DNA from: Ruegeria lacuscaerulensis
GTDB taxonomy: Bacteria > Pseudomonadota > Alphaproteobacteria > Rhodobacterales > Rhodobacteraceae
DNA length: 64,000 nt
Direction: 5' to 3'
NCBI RefSeq assembly: GCF_013033355.1
Contig: NZ_WQDY01000002.1
Coordinates: 487,297-551,296 of the forward strand
Below the pieces are notes generated by a model. The model saw only the letters and a list, made by a program, of their open reading frames with translations. It was not told the DNA's origin and made no database searches. Shown piece by piece: positions 16,323-25,804 of the stretch (positions within the stretch are counted from its first letter, which is position 1; every line of letters begins with the position of its first letter). Made by a program: the position numbers and the translations under genes.

Positions 16323-16796
16323 CTAATTCTTCCTCTTCTTGCCATGAGGACCATGACGCACAACCTCGTCCAGGCGGTCGGCGTAAAGCGCGCGTTCCGC
16401 GTCAGTCATGTCGGTGACCTGCTCCAGCCATTGACCTTGCAAGTTTGACTGCAACTCCGCCAAAGACTGTGACTGCTGCAACAAGATATCTTGCACCGTC
16501 TCGGGGTCAAAAGGGACTTCCCTCAAAGCAGCACTGAGGATCTCGAAATTCCGGACCCGATCCTTCGATCCGGCTTTATGGCGCGATGAAAGTTGCCCAC
16601 GCAGTGCCTTTCGGTCCTCTTTCGGCAAGGCCCGGTACAGCGCCGATCCAAATCCCGGAGGCGCCTTGGCGTGATCTCCGCCCTTGACCCGCAGCACAGT
16701 TCCTACGGCGACACCAACCACAAGAAGGTTGAACCCCAAAGATACGGCCAACAGAACCTTCACCCATCTGCGTTTTGGTTTAGGATTGTCGCTCAT
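16323..16796 (-). CDS. Spy/CpxP-like periplasmic heavy-metal sensor protein
   Basis: 157 residues from ATG 16796. A short basic N terminus is followed by one membrane segment (about 12-33, VLLAVSLGFNLLVVGVAVGT) and a periplasmic helical domain with repeated Leu/Gln/Arg helices (LPKEDRKALRGQLSS, SQSLAELQSNLQGQWLEQV, MTDAERALYADRLDEVV), as in Spy/CpxP/ZraP proteins (LTxxQ-like repeats). The C terminus is basic (GPHGKKRKN). These proteins act as periplasmic chaperones or metal-stress sensors. The start overlaps the stop of the upstream anti-sigma-like gene, linking it to the ECF sigma factor unit. Confidence 0.8.
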   Translation of the reverse strand: MSDNPKPKRRWVKVLLAVSLGFNLLVVGVAVGTVLRVKGGDHAKAPPGFGSALYRALPKEDRKALRGQLSSRHKAGSKDRVRNFEILSAALREVPFDPETVQDILLQQSQSLAELQSNLQGQWLEQVTDMTDAERALYADRLDEVVRHGPHGKKRKN

Positions 16797-17146
16797 TCCG
16801 CGCCCTCCAGAAATGAAGTGTCCAAATCGGCCAGAGCAAGCCCGGCTTCTTGCTGGTAGATATAGGTCGCAGGGTCCGGCAAAAAGTCGGGCGCAGCAAA
16901 GCCGATCCAAACGCCGGCCGCGCTGGCCGCCACCAAACCACCAAAGCTGTGCCAGCCGCCGATACCATCTAACACCCTAGCCCAATAAGAACGTCGGGGC
17001 CTGTCAGCAGCTTTGATCTGATTTAGGCGTACCTGCTCTGCATCTGTCAGGATACGAACCGTCAGATCATCAGAAAGCAAAGGCCGGTTCTCACGGGCCG
17101 TCGCAAACATCTCGTCCAGATTTTTTTCATCTTCGGTCATCGTCAT
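16793..17146 (-). CDS. Probable membrane anti-sigma factor
   Basis: 117 residues from ATG 17146 (17140 also possible), overlapping the end of the sigma gene. The N-terminal cytoplasmic part (1-60) is acidic and helical (EDEKNLDEMFATARENR). A single hydrophobic segment follows (about 70-92, GGLVAASAAGVWIGFAAP), then a short periplasmic tail with YIYQQEAGLALADL. There is no zinc HxxxCxxC motif, so it is not a classical ZAS anti-sigma. The anti-sigma role is inferred from its gene order (sigma, then this protein) and topology. Confidence 0.7.
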   Translation of the reverse strand: MTMTEDEKNLDEMFATARENRPLLSDDLTVRILTDAEQVRLNQIKAADRPRRSYWARVLDGIGGWHSFGGLVAASAAGVWIGFAAPDFLPDPATYIYQQEAGLALADLDTSFLEGAE

Positions 17147-17747
17147 ACCCCAATTCCTCGCGACGCCCTGCCAGAATCCCGGCCAAGGCCCGCTTGCCAC
17201 GTGCGGTCAGGCTTTCAACCGCTTCTACCGAAATCCCCATGACACCGGCGATCTCGGGGTTTGGCAGCTCTTCTATGTGCCGCAAAATAACTGCCTGACG
17301 TTGCCGTTCGGGCAGCTGCTCCAGCGCCAGTTGAAGCGCATCCTTGCGGGCTTCGTCCTGCATACGGTCCGCTACACTCGGACTGCCATCTTCTGGCTCG
17401 GGCACGTCAGCAAGCCGGTCAGGTTTGTTCTTACGCAAGTGATCAACGCACAGGTTCATCGTCACGCGATACAACCACGTCGACACTTTCGCCTGCCCCG
17501 ACACCCAATCCGGCGCAACTTTCCACAGACGCATCATCGCATCTTGGGTAACATCTTCGGCCTCGGCCCGATTGCCCAGCATGCGCATGGCGACCGACAA
17601 ACACCGCGGCCCCAAACGGTCCGTCAAAATACGAGCAGCTGCAGCATCACCCTGTGCGAAAAGGCCCAGCAACGTATCGTCGCTGGGCATATCCGCAGCA
17701 CGTGACTGGCTGCGGATGGAAGTGGATGAGGACGTCAGAGCCTCCAT
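17127..17747 (-). CDS. ECF-type RNA polymerase sigma factor
   Basis: 206 residues from ATG 17747; ATG 17690 is a possible shorter start and neither has a strong ribosome site. Sigma region 2 is seen in DVTQDAMMRLWKVAPDW and STWLYRVTMNLCVDHLRK, and region 4 in LEQLPERQRQAVILRHIEEL and PEIAGVMGISVEAVESLTAR. An N-terminal Ser-rich extension precedes it. It belongs to the extracytoplasmic-function class that directs RNA polymerase to stress or envelope promoters. It lies 6 bases after the EF-hand gene and upstream of the anti-sigma candidate. Confidence 0.92.
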   Translation of the reverse strand: MEALTSSSTSIRSQSRAADMPSDDTLLGLFAQGDAAAARILTDRLGPRCLSVAMRMLGNRAEAEDVTQDAMMRLWKVAPDWVSGQAKVSTWLYRVTMNLCVDHLRKNKPDRLADVPEPEDGSPSVADRMQDEARKDALQLALEQLPERQRQAVILRHIEELPNPEIAGVMGISVEAVESLTARGKRALAGILAGRREELGYDDDRR

Positions 17748-17753
17748 CCTGCA

Positions 17754-18221
17754 TCAGCTGTCGTCAGTGTCCGACTTTGCCCGCTTTTTGTGGTGCCGGC
17801 CCATCTTGTCCTTCGCATCGGCAAATTCCTGTTCCGAGATCGACCCATCACTATCCGCGTCTATTCGATCAAACATCTTGTCAGCGCGGCGCGGTTTCGG
17901 CAACTCGTCCTGGCTCAGAGAACCGTCCTGATTGGTGTCATGCTTCTCGAACATCTTGGTCACACGGTCATTGACCCTTTTCTGGCCAGCGGCCTGCATC
18001 TCTTCAATGGTCAACTGCCCATCTCCGTTCGTATCCGCATCAGTAAAGCGTTTGCTGCGATGGGCCAGCATTTCTTCTTTCGTCACCTGGCCATCGCTGT
18101 TGGCATCCAGTTCCTGGAAAGTCACAGGTTCGCGATCACGCGGCCCTGCGGCCAGTACAGAGGTGCCGGTGACGGCCACAGCCGCGATCAGGACTACCGG
18201 GATGAATTTGGCGCTTTTCAT
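17754..18221 (-). CDS. Secreted EF-hand calcium-binding protein
   Basis: 155 residues with a signal peptide ending at about residue 25 (SVLAA). Four canonical 12-residue EF loops are visible: DANSDGQVTKEE, DTNGDGQLTIEE, DTNQDGSLSQDE and DADSDGSISEQE. Each has Asp at positions 1, 3 and 5, Gly at 6 and Glu at 12. It should bind four calcium ions in the periplasm. A basic His-rich tail (MGRHHKKRAK) ends it. It is the first gene of the ECF sigma unit, so calcium or envelope state may feed this regulator. That link is inference. Confidence 0.9.
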   Translation of the reverse strand: MKSAKFIPVVLIAAVAVTGTSVLAAGPRDREPVTFQELDANSDGQVTKEEMLAHRSKRFTDADTNGDGQLTIEEMQAAGQKRVNDRVTKMFEKHDTNQDGSLSQDELPKPRRADKMFDRIDADSDGSISEQEFADAKDKMGRHHKKRAKSDTDDS

Positions 18222-18410
18222 ATCGTTTTCCTTTGTTTTCGCGGCCCTTTTGCCGCTGCTTACATGGGTTCAAACGATGCGGCGCCCGGGTTCCGTCGCG
18301 AAACTTTTAAAATTCCCAGAAAAAAACAGCGATGCAAAGCGACGCACCCCCCTTTTAAGTTGCACAAAAGATGCGCAATATCCGCTTTATTCAAACCCGC
18401 GAGTATCGAA

Positions 18411-18806
18411 ATGACAGATCAAACGATAAACACTCTGCCCGAAGCGGAACGTGCCACCAAGCCAGCGTTGCTCAAAGGTTTTCGCGGTCGTTGCCCAAAA
18501 TGCGGCGAAGGCAAACTGTTGAAAGGGTATCTGACGGTAAACGACAGCTGCTCGAATTGCGGGCAAGAACTGTTTCATCATCGCGCCGATGACGGGCCAG
18601 CATACCTGACAATCCTACTTGTGGGTCACCTTCTGGCCCCCGCCCTGCACGTAACGTATGTCGAATTCCGCCCAGAACCGCTGACCATGTTTCTGATCTT
18701 CGCAATCGGGTGCACCGCGTTGTCCTTGTTCCTTTTACCTCGCTTAAAAGGGGCCGTTGTGGCCTATCAGTGGGCACGTCGGATGCACGGGTTCGAGAAC
18801 GCGTAA
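18411..18806 (+). CDS. DUF983 membrane protein with zinc ribbon
   Basis: 131 residues from ATG 18411. The N-terminal part has two CxxC pairs (RCPKCGEG and SCSNCGQ) that form a zinc ribbon, then FHHRADDGPAY. Two hydrophobic segments follow (about 62-80 and 90-110, YLTILLVGHLLAPALHV and MFLIFAIGCTALSLFLL). This is the DUF983 family of small inner-membrane proteins, often linked to cytochrome oxidase or RNase R neighbourhoods in alphaproteobacteria; the role is unknown. It precedes a NUDIX gene by 28 bases. Confidence 0.88.
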   Translation: MTDQTINTLPEAERATKPALLKGFRGRCPKCGEGKLLKGYLTVNDSCSNCGQELFHHRADDGPAYLTILLVGHLLAPALHVTYVEFRPEPLTMFLIFAIGCTALSLFLLPRLKGAVVAYQWARRMHGFENA

Positions 18807-18834
18807 TGCTTGTTTCCAACGAATTGACCCGCAT

Positions 18835-19536
18835 ATGATTCAGGACAAGACCGCAATCCGCAACGCGGCCACGGTTATTGTTCTGCGCGACCGCAAGACC
18901 GCCCCGTCGATCCTGATGGGTCAACGGGGGGCCAAGGCCGCTTTTATGCCCAACAAATTTGTCTTTCCCGGCGGAGCTGTTGACCCCGAGGATGCCGACA
19001 TACCGCTGGCAAGCGAGTTGCCACCTGTGTGTTTTGATCGGCTAGGTGAACGCTCGGAACTTGGGTTGCAAGGTGCCCTTGCGGCGGCGGCAATTCGCGA
19101 GCTTTGGGAAGAAACAGGTCTGGTCTTGGGCCAGCCGGGTAATTGGCCTGAACCCGCGCCATCGGATTGGCGCGGATTTGCCGAGCTGGGGTTTCGACCT
19201 TCGGCTGAGGCTTTGCAGTTCGTCTTTCGCGCGGTGACCCCACCCGGTCGCCCGCGCAGGTTTGATGCCCGTTTCTTTCTTGTTGATGCGTCGGCGATAT
19301 GCGGGGACTTGGACGATTTCAGCCGCGCCTCGGATGAGTTGTCGCATCTGCAATGGATCCCACTCGACCGCGCGCGCGAGTTCGACCTTCCCTTTATTAC
19401 CGAAGTCGTCCTGGCTGAAATCGCGGCACGGGTTTTGGATCCGGCGCCGCCCAGCTCGGTCCCCTTCCTGTTGAATCAGGAAGAGGAAAGTCTGTTCTTG
19501 AAACTCAAAGGCTATCCGATACCTCTGACCGACTGA
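18835..19536 (+). CDS. NUDIX hydrolase
   Basis: 233 residues from ATG 18835. The NUDIX box is seen in AAIRELWEETGLVLG (REUxEExGU), with an upstream FVFPGGAVDPEDA and a 40-residue insert before the box. NUDIX enzymes cleave nucleoside diphosphates linked to another moiety (CoA, NADH, ADP-ribose, oxidised nucleotides). The substrate cannot be assigned, although long members of this form in proteobacteria are often CoA pyrophosphatase-like. It converges on rnj with 8 bases between stops. Confidence 0.88.
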   Translation: MIQDKTAIRNAATVIVLRDRKTAPSILMGQRGAKAAFMPNKFVFPGGAVDPEDADIPLASELPPVCFDRLGERSELGLQGALAAAAIRELWEETGLVLGQPGNWPEPAPSDWRGFAELGFRPSAEALQFVFRAVTPPGRPRRFDARFFLVDASAICGDLDDFSRASDELSHLQWIPLDRAREFDLPFITEVVLAEIAARVLDPAPPSSVPFLLNQEEESLFLKLKGYPIPLTD

Positions 19537-19544
19537 AGTCGGGC

Positions 19545-21212
19545 TTATTTCATCCGGCTGATAACAGTCGTGACTTCGGGTTTTTTACCAATCTCAGCTT
19601 TTGCGGTCTGACGCACGATGCGGCGCATGGCTTCTTCCAGCTTGTCATCATCACGCAGAGTCTTGGTATCCGCGCGCATCAGGAATTGGTTCAGATCTTC
19701 TTCTAGAATTTCAACCAACCCGGCACGAGACGATCCCATTTCGGGCAAGCCCATCGTGTCGCACCACGGCTCGCCCAGCGGCTCGTCTTCTTCGTCCAGA
19801 ATAACCGTTACCGTCACGTGGCCATTCAGCGCCATGCGGATACGGTCACGAACAACACCGTCCAGCGCGCCGACCTTGACAGTGCCGTCCAGATAAGTCC
19901 GACCCGTCTCGACATAGTCCACCACTTTCGGTGCGTTGCCGGTCAGATCCAACATCGTGCCATTAACAGCCAGAATTCCGGTGCGCCCTCCAGCCTCGGC
20001 CAGCTTAGCATGCTCGCGCAGGTGGCGATGCTCACCATGCATTGGGATCACGATCTGCGGGTTGATCAGTGCATGTACCCTCTCAAGATCGGGACGGTTG
20101 GCATGACCCGACACGTGATACAGCCCCGAGCTGTCATCGACCACGTCCACCCCTTTTTCGCTAAGCTGGTTGATGATGAAGATCACGCCCCGCTCGTTGC
20201 CCGGAATAGTTTTCGACGAAAACAGGAACAGATCGCCCTCTTTCAGTTCCAGACCGCGATACTTGCCACGTGCAAGCTGCGCGCTGGCGGCACGGCGTTC
20301 GCCCTGGCTGCCAGTCACGATCAACATCAGGTTTTGGCGTGGAACGTCCACCGCCTCTTCTGCACTGATGACTTTGGGGAAATCCGACAGGATACCCGTT
20401 TCGGTCGCAGCTTCAATCATGCGGCGCATCGCGCGGCCCAGCAACACGACCGAGCGTCCGGCCCGCTGCCCAGCCTCGGCCAAGGTTTTCACCCGAGCGA
20501 CGTTGGACGCGAAGGTGGTTGCAACAACCATCCCCTCGGCGCTTTCGACCAGCTTGGTGATCTCGGGGCCAACCTCGGATTCCGATCGTCCGTCATGGGG
20601 CGAGAATACATTGGTGCTATCACAAACCAGCGCCTTGACGCCCGGTTTGGCAATCTCGGCCCACAAATCGGCGTCGAAAGGCTCGCCCACCACCGGGTTG
20701 GTGTCCAGCTTGAAGTCACCCGAATGTACAATCCGTCCCGCTGGCGTATCTATTACCAACGCCGCACTTTCCGGGATCGAATGCGAGACCGGCAGGAAAC
20801 CTACCGAGAACGGCCCCACCTGAACCTGCTCGGGCCAGGGCGAAACCGTTTGAACCGCATCCTCGGGATGGCCATGCTCTTCCATTTTCCGGCGTGCGAT
20901 ATTGGCAGTGAAAGCACGCGCATAAACCGGGGCGCCCAAAGCCTCGTAGCAATGGGCCACAGCACCGACGTGATCCTCGTGCGCGTGGGTCACAAAAACC
21001 GCTTCCAGCCGGTCGGCCCGCTCTTGCAGCCAAGAGATATCGGCATGGATCAGATCGACACCCGGCGTCGTATCCATATCCGGAAAGGTCACGCCAAGAT
21101 CGACTAGGATCAACCTTTCCTGCCCGGGCTTTCCATAGCCGTAGACATAGGCGTTCATGCCGATTTCACCTGCACCGCCCAGCGGCAGATAGATCAGTCG
21201 TTCACTGCTCAT
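19545..21212 (-). CDS. rnj: Ribonuclease J
   Basis: 555 residues. The beta-lactamase/beta-CASP nuclease fold shows in LPLGGAGEIGMN, THAHEDHVGAV (His76, His78, Asp80, His81), HSGDFKLD and, in the beta-CASP part, CDSTNVFSPHDGRSE, VTGSQGE, SSKTIPGNE and HVSGHA. A C-terminal domain (about 460-555) completes it. The enzyme has 5'-3' exonuclease and endonuclease activity and processes mRNA and rRNA in alphaproteobacteria together with RNase E. The start overlaps the coaX stop as ATGA, forming a birA-coaX-rnj unit. Confidence 0.95.
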   Translation of the reverse strand: MSSERLIYLPLGGAGEIGMNAYVYGYGKPGQERLILVDLGVTFPDMDTTPGVDLIHADISWLQERADRLEAVFVTHAHEDHVGAVAHCYEALGAPVYARAFTANIARRKMEEHGHPEDAVQTVSPWPEQVQVGPFSVGFLPVSHSIPESAALVIDTPAGRIVHSGDFKLDTNPVVGEPFDADLWAEIAKPGVKALVCDSTNVFSPHDGRSESEVGPEITKLVESAEGMVVATTFASNVARVKTLAEAGQRAGRSVVLLGRAMRRMIEAATETGILSDFPKVISAEEAVDVPRQNLMLIVTGSQGERRAASAQLARGKYRGLELKEGDLFLFSSKTIPGNERGVIFIINQLSEKGVDVVDDSSGLYHVSGHANRPDLERVHALINPQIVIPMHGEHRHLREHAKLAEAGGRTGILAVNGTMLDLTGNAPKVVDYVETGRTYLDGTVKVGALDGVVRDRIRMALNGHVTVTVILDEEDEPLGEPWCDTMGLPEMGSSRAGLVEILEEDLNQFLMRADTKTLRDDDKLEEAMRRIVRQTAKAEIGKKPEVTTVISRMK

Positions 21213-21988
21213 GTTGAGCCATTTTCCTTGTTATAGCGATGGATCACGGTCAGTCCGTGCATCGTCAGATCATCTTCGATCGCGTCAAACCCTACATCCG
21301 CCTGATCAAACAGCGGGGCAAGCCCCCCGGTTCCGACAACCTTCATCGGATGGCCGTACTCGGCCTTGATCCGCGCAATCAGTCCTTCGATCAAGCCGGA
21401 ATACCCCCAGTACACGCCGGATTGAATGCAGCCAACTGTATTCGTACCAATGACTTTGTCGGGGCGCGTGATATCAATATGCGGTAGAGCCGCAGCACCT
21501 TGGTGAAGCGCCTCAAGGCTGAGGTTCACACCCGGCGCAATAATACCCCCAACGTAGGCACCATCCGAGGCCACAACATCGAAATTGGTGGCAGTCCCGA
21601 AGTCGACCACCACAACGTCTCCGCCATGCCTGTAGAAGGCCCCAACCGCATTGGCCAGCCTGTCCGGTCCAGGAATAGTGCCCTCATCAATGCGCGGGGC
21701 CACCGGCAAAAGGCATTCAGGTTTGCCAACGACCAACGGGCGGCAACCAAAGAACCGATCCGCGAAAATACGAAGGTTGAACACCACACGCGGCACAGTC
21801 GAGGCGATCACTACATCGGTGATGTCCGCCTCGATCCCGTAGTGTTTCACCAATGTCGAATACCATGTGAAATAGGCATCTGCCGTGCGGGAATGATGGG
21901 TCGAGGTTCGCAACGTGCACAGAAACTGCTTGCCATCCCAGATCGAAAAAACAGTGTTTGTGTTGCCGCAATCAATAGCCAAAAGCAT
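21209..21988 (-). CDS. coaX: Type III pantothenate kinase
   Basis: 259 residues from ATG 21988 with GAGG about nine bases upstream; a TTG start at 22003 is less likely. The ASKHA-fold motifs are LLAIDCGNTNTVFS at the N terminus, GPDRLANAVGA and VVDFGTATNFDVV in the middle, and GGLAPLF near the end. It phosphorylates pantothenate at the first step of coenzyme A synthesis. It lies between birA and rnj with short gaps, the order birA-coaX-rnj seen in many alphaproteobacteria. Confidence 0.95.
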   Translation of the reverse strand: MLLAIDCGNTNTVFSIWDGKQFLCTLRTSTHHSRTADAYFTWYSTLVKHYGIEADITDVVIASTVPRVVFNLRIFADRFFGCRPLVVGKPECLLPVAPRIDEGTIPGPDRLANAVGAFYRHGGDVVVVDFGTATNFDVVASDGAYVGGIIAPGVNLSLEALHQGAAALPHIDITRPDKVIGTNTVGCIQSGVYWGYSGLIEGLIARIKAEYGHPMKVVGTGGLAPLFDQADVGFDAIEDDLTMHGLTVIHRYNKENGST

Positions 21989-21999
21989 TTGCGTTCCTC

Positions 22000-22749
22000 T
22001 CAAAAATACACGTCGGCGGCTGGGATCGCGACCCGGCCTTTGGCGGTGTTTAGGACAAGGTTGCCGCCGGCGTCCACCGTTTCAAAAGTGCCCATCGTTT
22101 CGGATCTCGCTGTTTTGGCTGTAATCACTTCGCCCAAACGCGCGGCCCGATCCAACCATGCAGTACGGATCGGCTCGAACCCATAGGTCACGAACTGCGT
22201 CTCATAGCGAGCAAACGCGGCGGCCAACTCTGTCAGGAAATCCTCGGGCATGACGTCTGCGCCGGTCTCGGACAAAAGCGAAACGGGTCGGACCGCACCC
22301 TCCTCCAGCGCGTCGGTTGGTGGGGACTGAGACAGATTGACCCCGATCCCAATCGCCAAGTGAGACAGGTCGCGCCCTTGGCCCGTACCCTCCAGCAGTA
22401 TCCCCGCAAGTTTTCCGCCGTTCAGCAGCACATCATTTGGCCATTTCAAAGACAGCCCATCGGACCGCCCTGAGACGGCAACACAGGCATCACACAGAGC
22501 GAGGGCTGCAACAAAGCTCCGCAACGCTGCTTGTTCGGGATTACCACTTGGTCGCATCAATAAAGTGGCAGCCAGGTTTCCAACGGGATTGGCCCATGCA
22601 CGTCCCCGACGTCCACGCGCCGCAGTTTGGTTATAGGCCATGATCCACACTGGCCCCGTCGCCGTTGGTGCGATGCGCGAAGCTTCGTTCAACGTACTGT
22701 CAACCGTTTGCAACACATGCAAACCGTAACCTTGTGGCCAATCCGTCAT
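22000..22749 (-). CDS. birA: Biotin--[acetyl-CoA-carboxylase] ligase
   Basis: 249 residues. The catalytic BirA core shows in TVDSTLNEASRIA, AARGRRGRAWANPVGNLAATL, LKWPNDVLLNGGKLAGILLE and IGIGVNLSQSP. There is no N-terminal helix-turn-helix, so it is a group I ligase without repressor function. It biotinylates carrier proteins such as the methylcrotonyl-CoA carboxylase alpha subunit encoded at 42051-43979. Its ATG lies only 3 bases from the end of the nuoN terminator (22753-22779), so it lacks an ordinary leader. Confidence 0.94.
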   Translation of the reverse strand: MTDWPQGYGLHVLQTVDSTLNEASRIAPTATGPVWIMAYNQTAARGRRGRAWANPVGNLAATLLMRPSGNPEQAALRSFVAALALCDACVAVSGRSDGLSLKWPNDVLLNGGKLAGILLEGTGQGRDLSHLAIGIGVNLSQSPPTDALEEGAVRPVSLLSETGADVMPEDFLTELAAAFARYETQFVTYGFEPIRTAWLDRAARLGEVITAKTARSETMGTFETVDAGGNLVLNTAKGRVAIPAADVYF

Positions 22750-22752
22750 GGT

Positions 22753-22779
22753 AAAAAGGCCCGGTCCAACGACCGAGCC
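22753..22779 (-). terminator. Intrinsic terminator after nuoN
   Basis: On the minus strand GGCTCGGTC (22779-22771) pairs over 9 bp, with one G-U, with GACCGGGCC (22766-22758) around a GTTG loop, followed by five T (22757-22753). This is a textbook rho-independent terminator 24 bases after the nuoN stop. The T-run ends just before the birA start codon. Confidence 0.88.
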
Positions 22780-22803
22780 CCTCTGATGTGTGTGATTTCA
22801 GGG

Positions 22804-24246
22804 TTAATTGACAAGCGTCGCCGCAGCAGCAGCTGCCGCGCCTTCAACACCAAATTGATAGAAAATTCCCACCAGCATCAAAGCAGCCGACCCCATCAGG
22901 GCGACCCACAGAACAGGCGTCGAGCGCGTTTCAATCGGGTCTTCGTTTTCTTCGCCGAAATACATGTAGAACACGATCCGCAGGTAATAGAACGCACCGA
23001 TGACCGATGCGATGGCCGACACGATCACCAGACCCGTCAGGCCTGCGCTCACACCGGCCTGCCAAACGCCAAACTTGGCGAAGAAGCCCAGCATCGGCGG
23101 GACGCCGGCAAGGCTGAACATCAGGATCAGAACCGCAAGCGCCTTGCCCGGGTCACGTTTGGAATACTGCCGCAGCGCGTCAATATCCGTGACGGGCTTA
23201 CCGTCCCGCTCCATCATCAGGATGAACGCAAAGGTGCCGATATTCATGGTCACATAGATCGCCAGATACATCAGCATCGCCTTGACGCCCATTTCCGTAC
23301 CCGCCGCCAGACCGATCAGCGCATAGCCCATATGCGCAATCGACGAAAACGCCATCAGTCGCTTGATGTCACGCTGCCCGATCGCAGCCACTGCACCCAA
23401 CAGCATCGACAAGACCGAGAGCAGAACGATCACCTGCTGCCAGTCCTTGATCACGCCGCCGAACGCGTCATGCAGCAGCCGCGCAAATAGCGCCATCGCC
23501 GCCACTTTCGGCGCGGTAGCGAAGAAAGCGGTGATTGGTGTCGGTGAGCCTTCGTATACGTCCGGCGTCCACATGTGGAACGGCACGGCTGACACTTTGA
23601 AGGCCAGCCCCGAGATCAGGAAGATCAGGCCAAACAGCAGCCCGACCGAGACGTCTCCGTGATGGACCGTCTGGATGATGCCCGAGAACAGCGTGGTGCC
23701 CGTGAAGCCATATACAAGCGACGCACCGTACAGCAACAAGCCCGAGCTTAGCGCGCCCAGAACGAAATACTTCAGACCAGCCTCGGTGGATTTTGCACTG
23801 TCGCGGCGCAGAGCGGCCACGACGTACAGCGCCAGCGATTGCAGCTCCAACCCCATGTACAGGGACATCAGATCACCAGCGCTGACCATCATCATCATAC
23901 CCACGGCGGCCAGAGCGACCAGCAACGGGTATTCGAACCGCAACAACCCGCGGCGCGACATGTAATCCTGGCTCATCAACAAAACGGCTGCCGCTGACAG
24001 CAGGATCGCAACCTTAGCAAAGCGTGAGAAACCATCGTCAACGAACATGCCGTTAAAGGCCACGTTGGTGCCGTCGCCATTGGTGGCGATCCAAATCGCC
24101 AGCAGCGCCATCAGGCCCGAGGTCGCCCAGATCAGAACCGGGGCCAGCCCGTCTTTTGTGGTGTAGACAGCCCCAATCAGCGCCGCCATCGCATAAACGG
24201 CCAGAACGATCTCTGGCAGGATGATTGTCAGATCAGCTTGGATCAT
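22804..24246 (-). CDS. nuoN: NADH-quinone oxidoreductase subunit N
   Basis: 480 residues, about 14 membrane segments, of the antiporter-like proton-pumping subunit family (with NuoL and NuoM). Family marks are [51 protein letters not shown], and [20 protein letters not shown]. It lies in the membrane arm of complex I. It is the last nuo gene, 13 bases after nuoM, and is followed by the terminator at 22753-22779. Confidence 0.97.
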   Translation of the reverse strand: MIQADLTIILPEIVLAVYAMAALIGAVYTTKDGLAPVLIWATSGLMALLAIWIATNGDGTNVAFNGMFVDDGFSRFAKVAILLSAAAVLLMSQDYMSRRGLLRFEYPLLVALAAVGMMMMVSAGDLMSLYMGLELQSLALYVVAALRRDSAKSTEAGLKYFVLGALSSGLLLYGASLVYGFTGTTLFSGIIQTVHHGDVSVGLLFGLIFLISGLAFKVSAVPFHMWTPDVYEGSPTPITAFFATAPKVAAMALFARLLHDAFGGVIKDWQQVIVLLSVLSMLLGAVAAIGQRDIKRLMAFSSIAHMGYALIGLAAGTEMGVKAMLMYLAIYVTMNIGTFAFILMMERDGKPVTDIDALRQYSKRDPGKALAVLILMFSLAGVPPMLGFFAKFGVWQAGVSAGLTGLVIVSAIASVIGAFYYLRIVFYMYFGEENEDPIETRSTPVLWVALMGSAALMLVGIFYQFGVEGAAAAAAATLVN

Positions 24247-24259
24247 CTCCGAAGCTCCC

Positions 24260-25804
24260 TTAATGCGAAGCGGCTGTCTGGATCACGGCCTCAGCCGCGG
24301 CCAGAGCCGTGTCATAGTTCGAAATCAGTGCGGCGGTCGAGTCGCCGATCACATCGGTTACCAGCGACGGATAGACACCTAGCAGGATGGTCATCACGAT
24401 CAGCGGTGCAAAGATCAGCCGCTCGCGCGAGCTCATGTCCGTCATCGCCTTGAGGCTTTCCTTGATCAGATCGCCAAAGACCACTCGACGGTATAGCCAC
24501 AGCGCATACCCGGCCGAGAAGATCACCCCGGTCGCAGCCACTGCCGTTACCCAAGTGTTGACCTGGAAGGCTCCCATCAAGGTCAGGAATTCGCCGATAA
24601 AGCCCGAGGTGCCAGGCAGACCGACATTCGCCATGGTGAACAGCATGAAGACCAGCGCATAAGCGGGCATCCGGATCACCAAGCCGCCATATGCGTCAAT
24701 GTCGCGGGTGTGCATCCGGTCATAGATCACGCCGACACACAGGAACAACGCCGCCGAGATGAACCCGTGGCTGATCATCTGGAAGATCGCGCCATCAATC
24801 CCCTGCTGGTTCGCCGCAAAAATCCCCATGGTCACAAAACCCATATGCGCGACCGAGGAATAGGCGATCAGCTTTTTCATATCCTCCTGCACCAGCGCCA
24901 CCAGCGAGGTGTAGACAACCGCAATCGCCGACATCCACAGCACCAGATCGGTCATCACTGCCGACCCCACTGGGAACATCGGCAAGCTGAACCGCAAGAA
25001 GCCATAGCCGCCCATCTTCAGCAGGATCGCCGCCAGAACGACCGAGCCGGCCGTCGGGGCCTGCACGTGCGCGTCTGGCAACCAGGTATGCACCGGCCAC
25101 ATTGGCATTTTCACCGCGAAAGATGCAAAGAACGCCAGGAACATCAGCGTCTGCATTCCGCCGACGATGTAGACACCCAACACGCTGAAGCTTTCAGACG
25201 AGAACTGATGGCTCATCAGTGCTTCGATATCCGTGGTGCCTGCATCCGCATACATCGCGACCATCGCCACCAACATCAGCACCGAGCCAAGGAAGGTGTA
25301 GAGGAAGAACTTGAAGCTGGCATAGATGCGGTTCGCCCCGCCCCAGATACCGATGATCAGGAACATCGGGATCAGACCGGCCTCGAAGAACAGGTAGAAA
25401 AGCACCAGATCCAGTGCCATGAACACGCCCAGCATGAGCGTTTCCAGCAGCAGGAAGGCGATCATGTATTCCTTGACCCGGTCGGTCACGTTCCAGCTGG
25501 CCAGAATGGTCAGCGGCATGATGAAGGTGGTCAGCAGCACGAACAACACGCTGATGCCGTCCACGCCCATCTTGTATTTCAGGCCCAGCAGCCACTCACC
25601 CTCTTCCACCATCTGAAAGCCGGTGTTCGAGGGGTCAAAGCCCGTATAGATGCCAATCGAGACAAGGAACGTCACCGTGGTCGCCACCAGCGCGACCCAT
25701 TTCGCGTTGCGCTGCGCGGCGTCGTCATCTCCGTGCAGGAACAGGGCCAGAATGGCCGCTGCCACTGCGGGGATGAAAGTAACGATCGAGAGGATATTAT
25801 CCAT
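24260..25804 (-). CDS. nuoM: NADH-quinone oxidoreductase subunit M
   Basis: 514 residues, about 14 membrane segments. Antiporter-family marks are [18 protein letters not shown] (the key glutamate on helix 5), [32 protein letters not shown] and [20 protein letters not shown]. It is a proton channel of the membrane arm of complex I. Its start touches the nuoL stop at 25804-25806, so the two are translationally coupled. Confidence 0.97.
   Translation of the reverse strand: MDNILSIVTFIPAVAAAILALFLHGDDDAAQRNAKWVALVATTVTFLVSIGIYTGFDPSNTGFQMVEEGEWLLGLKYKMGVDGISVLFVLLTTFIMPLTILASWNVTDRVKEYMIAFLLLETLMLGVFMALDLVLFYLFFEAGLIPMFLIIGIWGGANRIYASFKFFLYTFLGSVLMLVAMVAMYADAGTTDIEALMSHQFSSESFSVLGVYIVGGMQTLMFLAFFASFAVKMPMWPVHTWLPDAHVQAPTAGSVVLAAILLKMGGYGFLRFSLPMFPVGSAVMTDLVLWMSAIAVVYTSLVALVQEDMKKLIAYSSVAHMGFVTMGIFAANQQGIDGAIFQMISHGFISAALFLCVGVIYDRMHTRDIDAYGGLVIRMPAYALVFMLFTMANVGLPGTSGFIGEFLTLMGAFQVNTWVTAVAATGVIFSAGYALWLYRRVVFGDLIKESLKAMTDMSSRERLIFAPLIVMTILLGVYPSLVTDVIGDSTAALISNYDTALAAAEAVIQTAASH

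Noticed and set aside
19818..21107. Plus-strand 429-codon open frame opposite rnj
   Set aside because: Antisense shadow of ribonuclease J, no recognisable motif.
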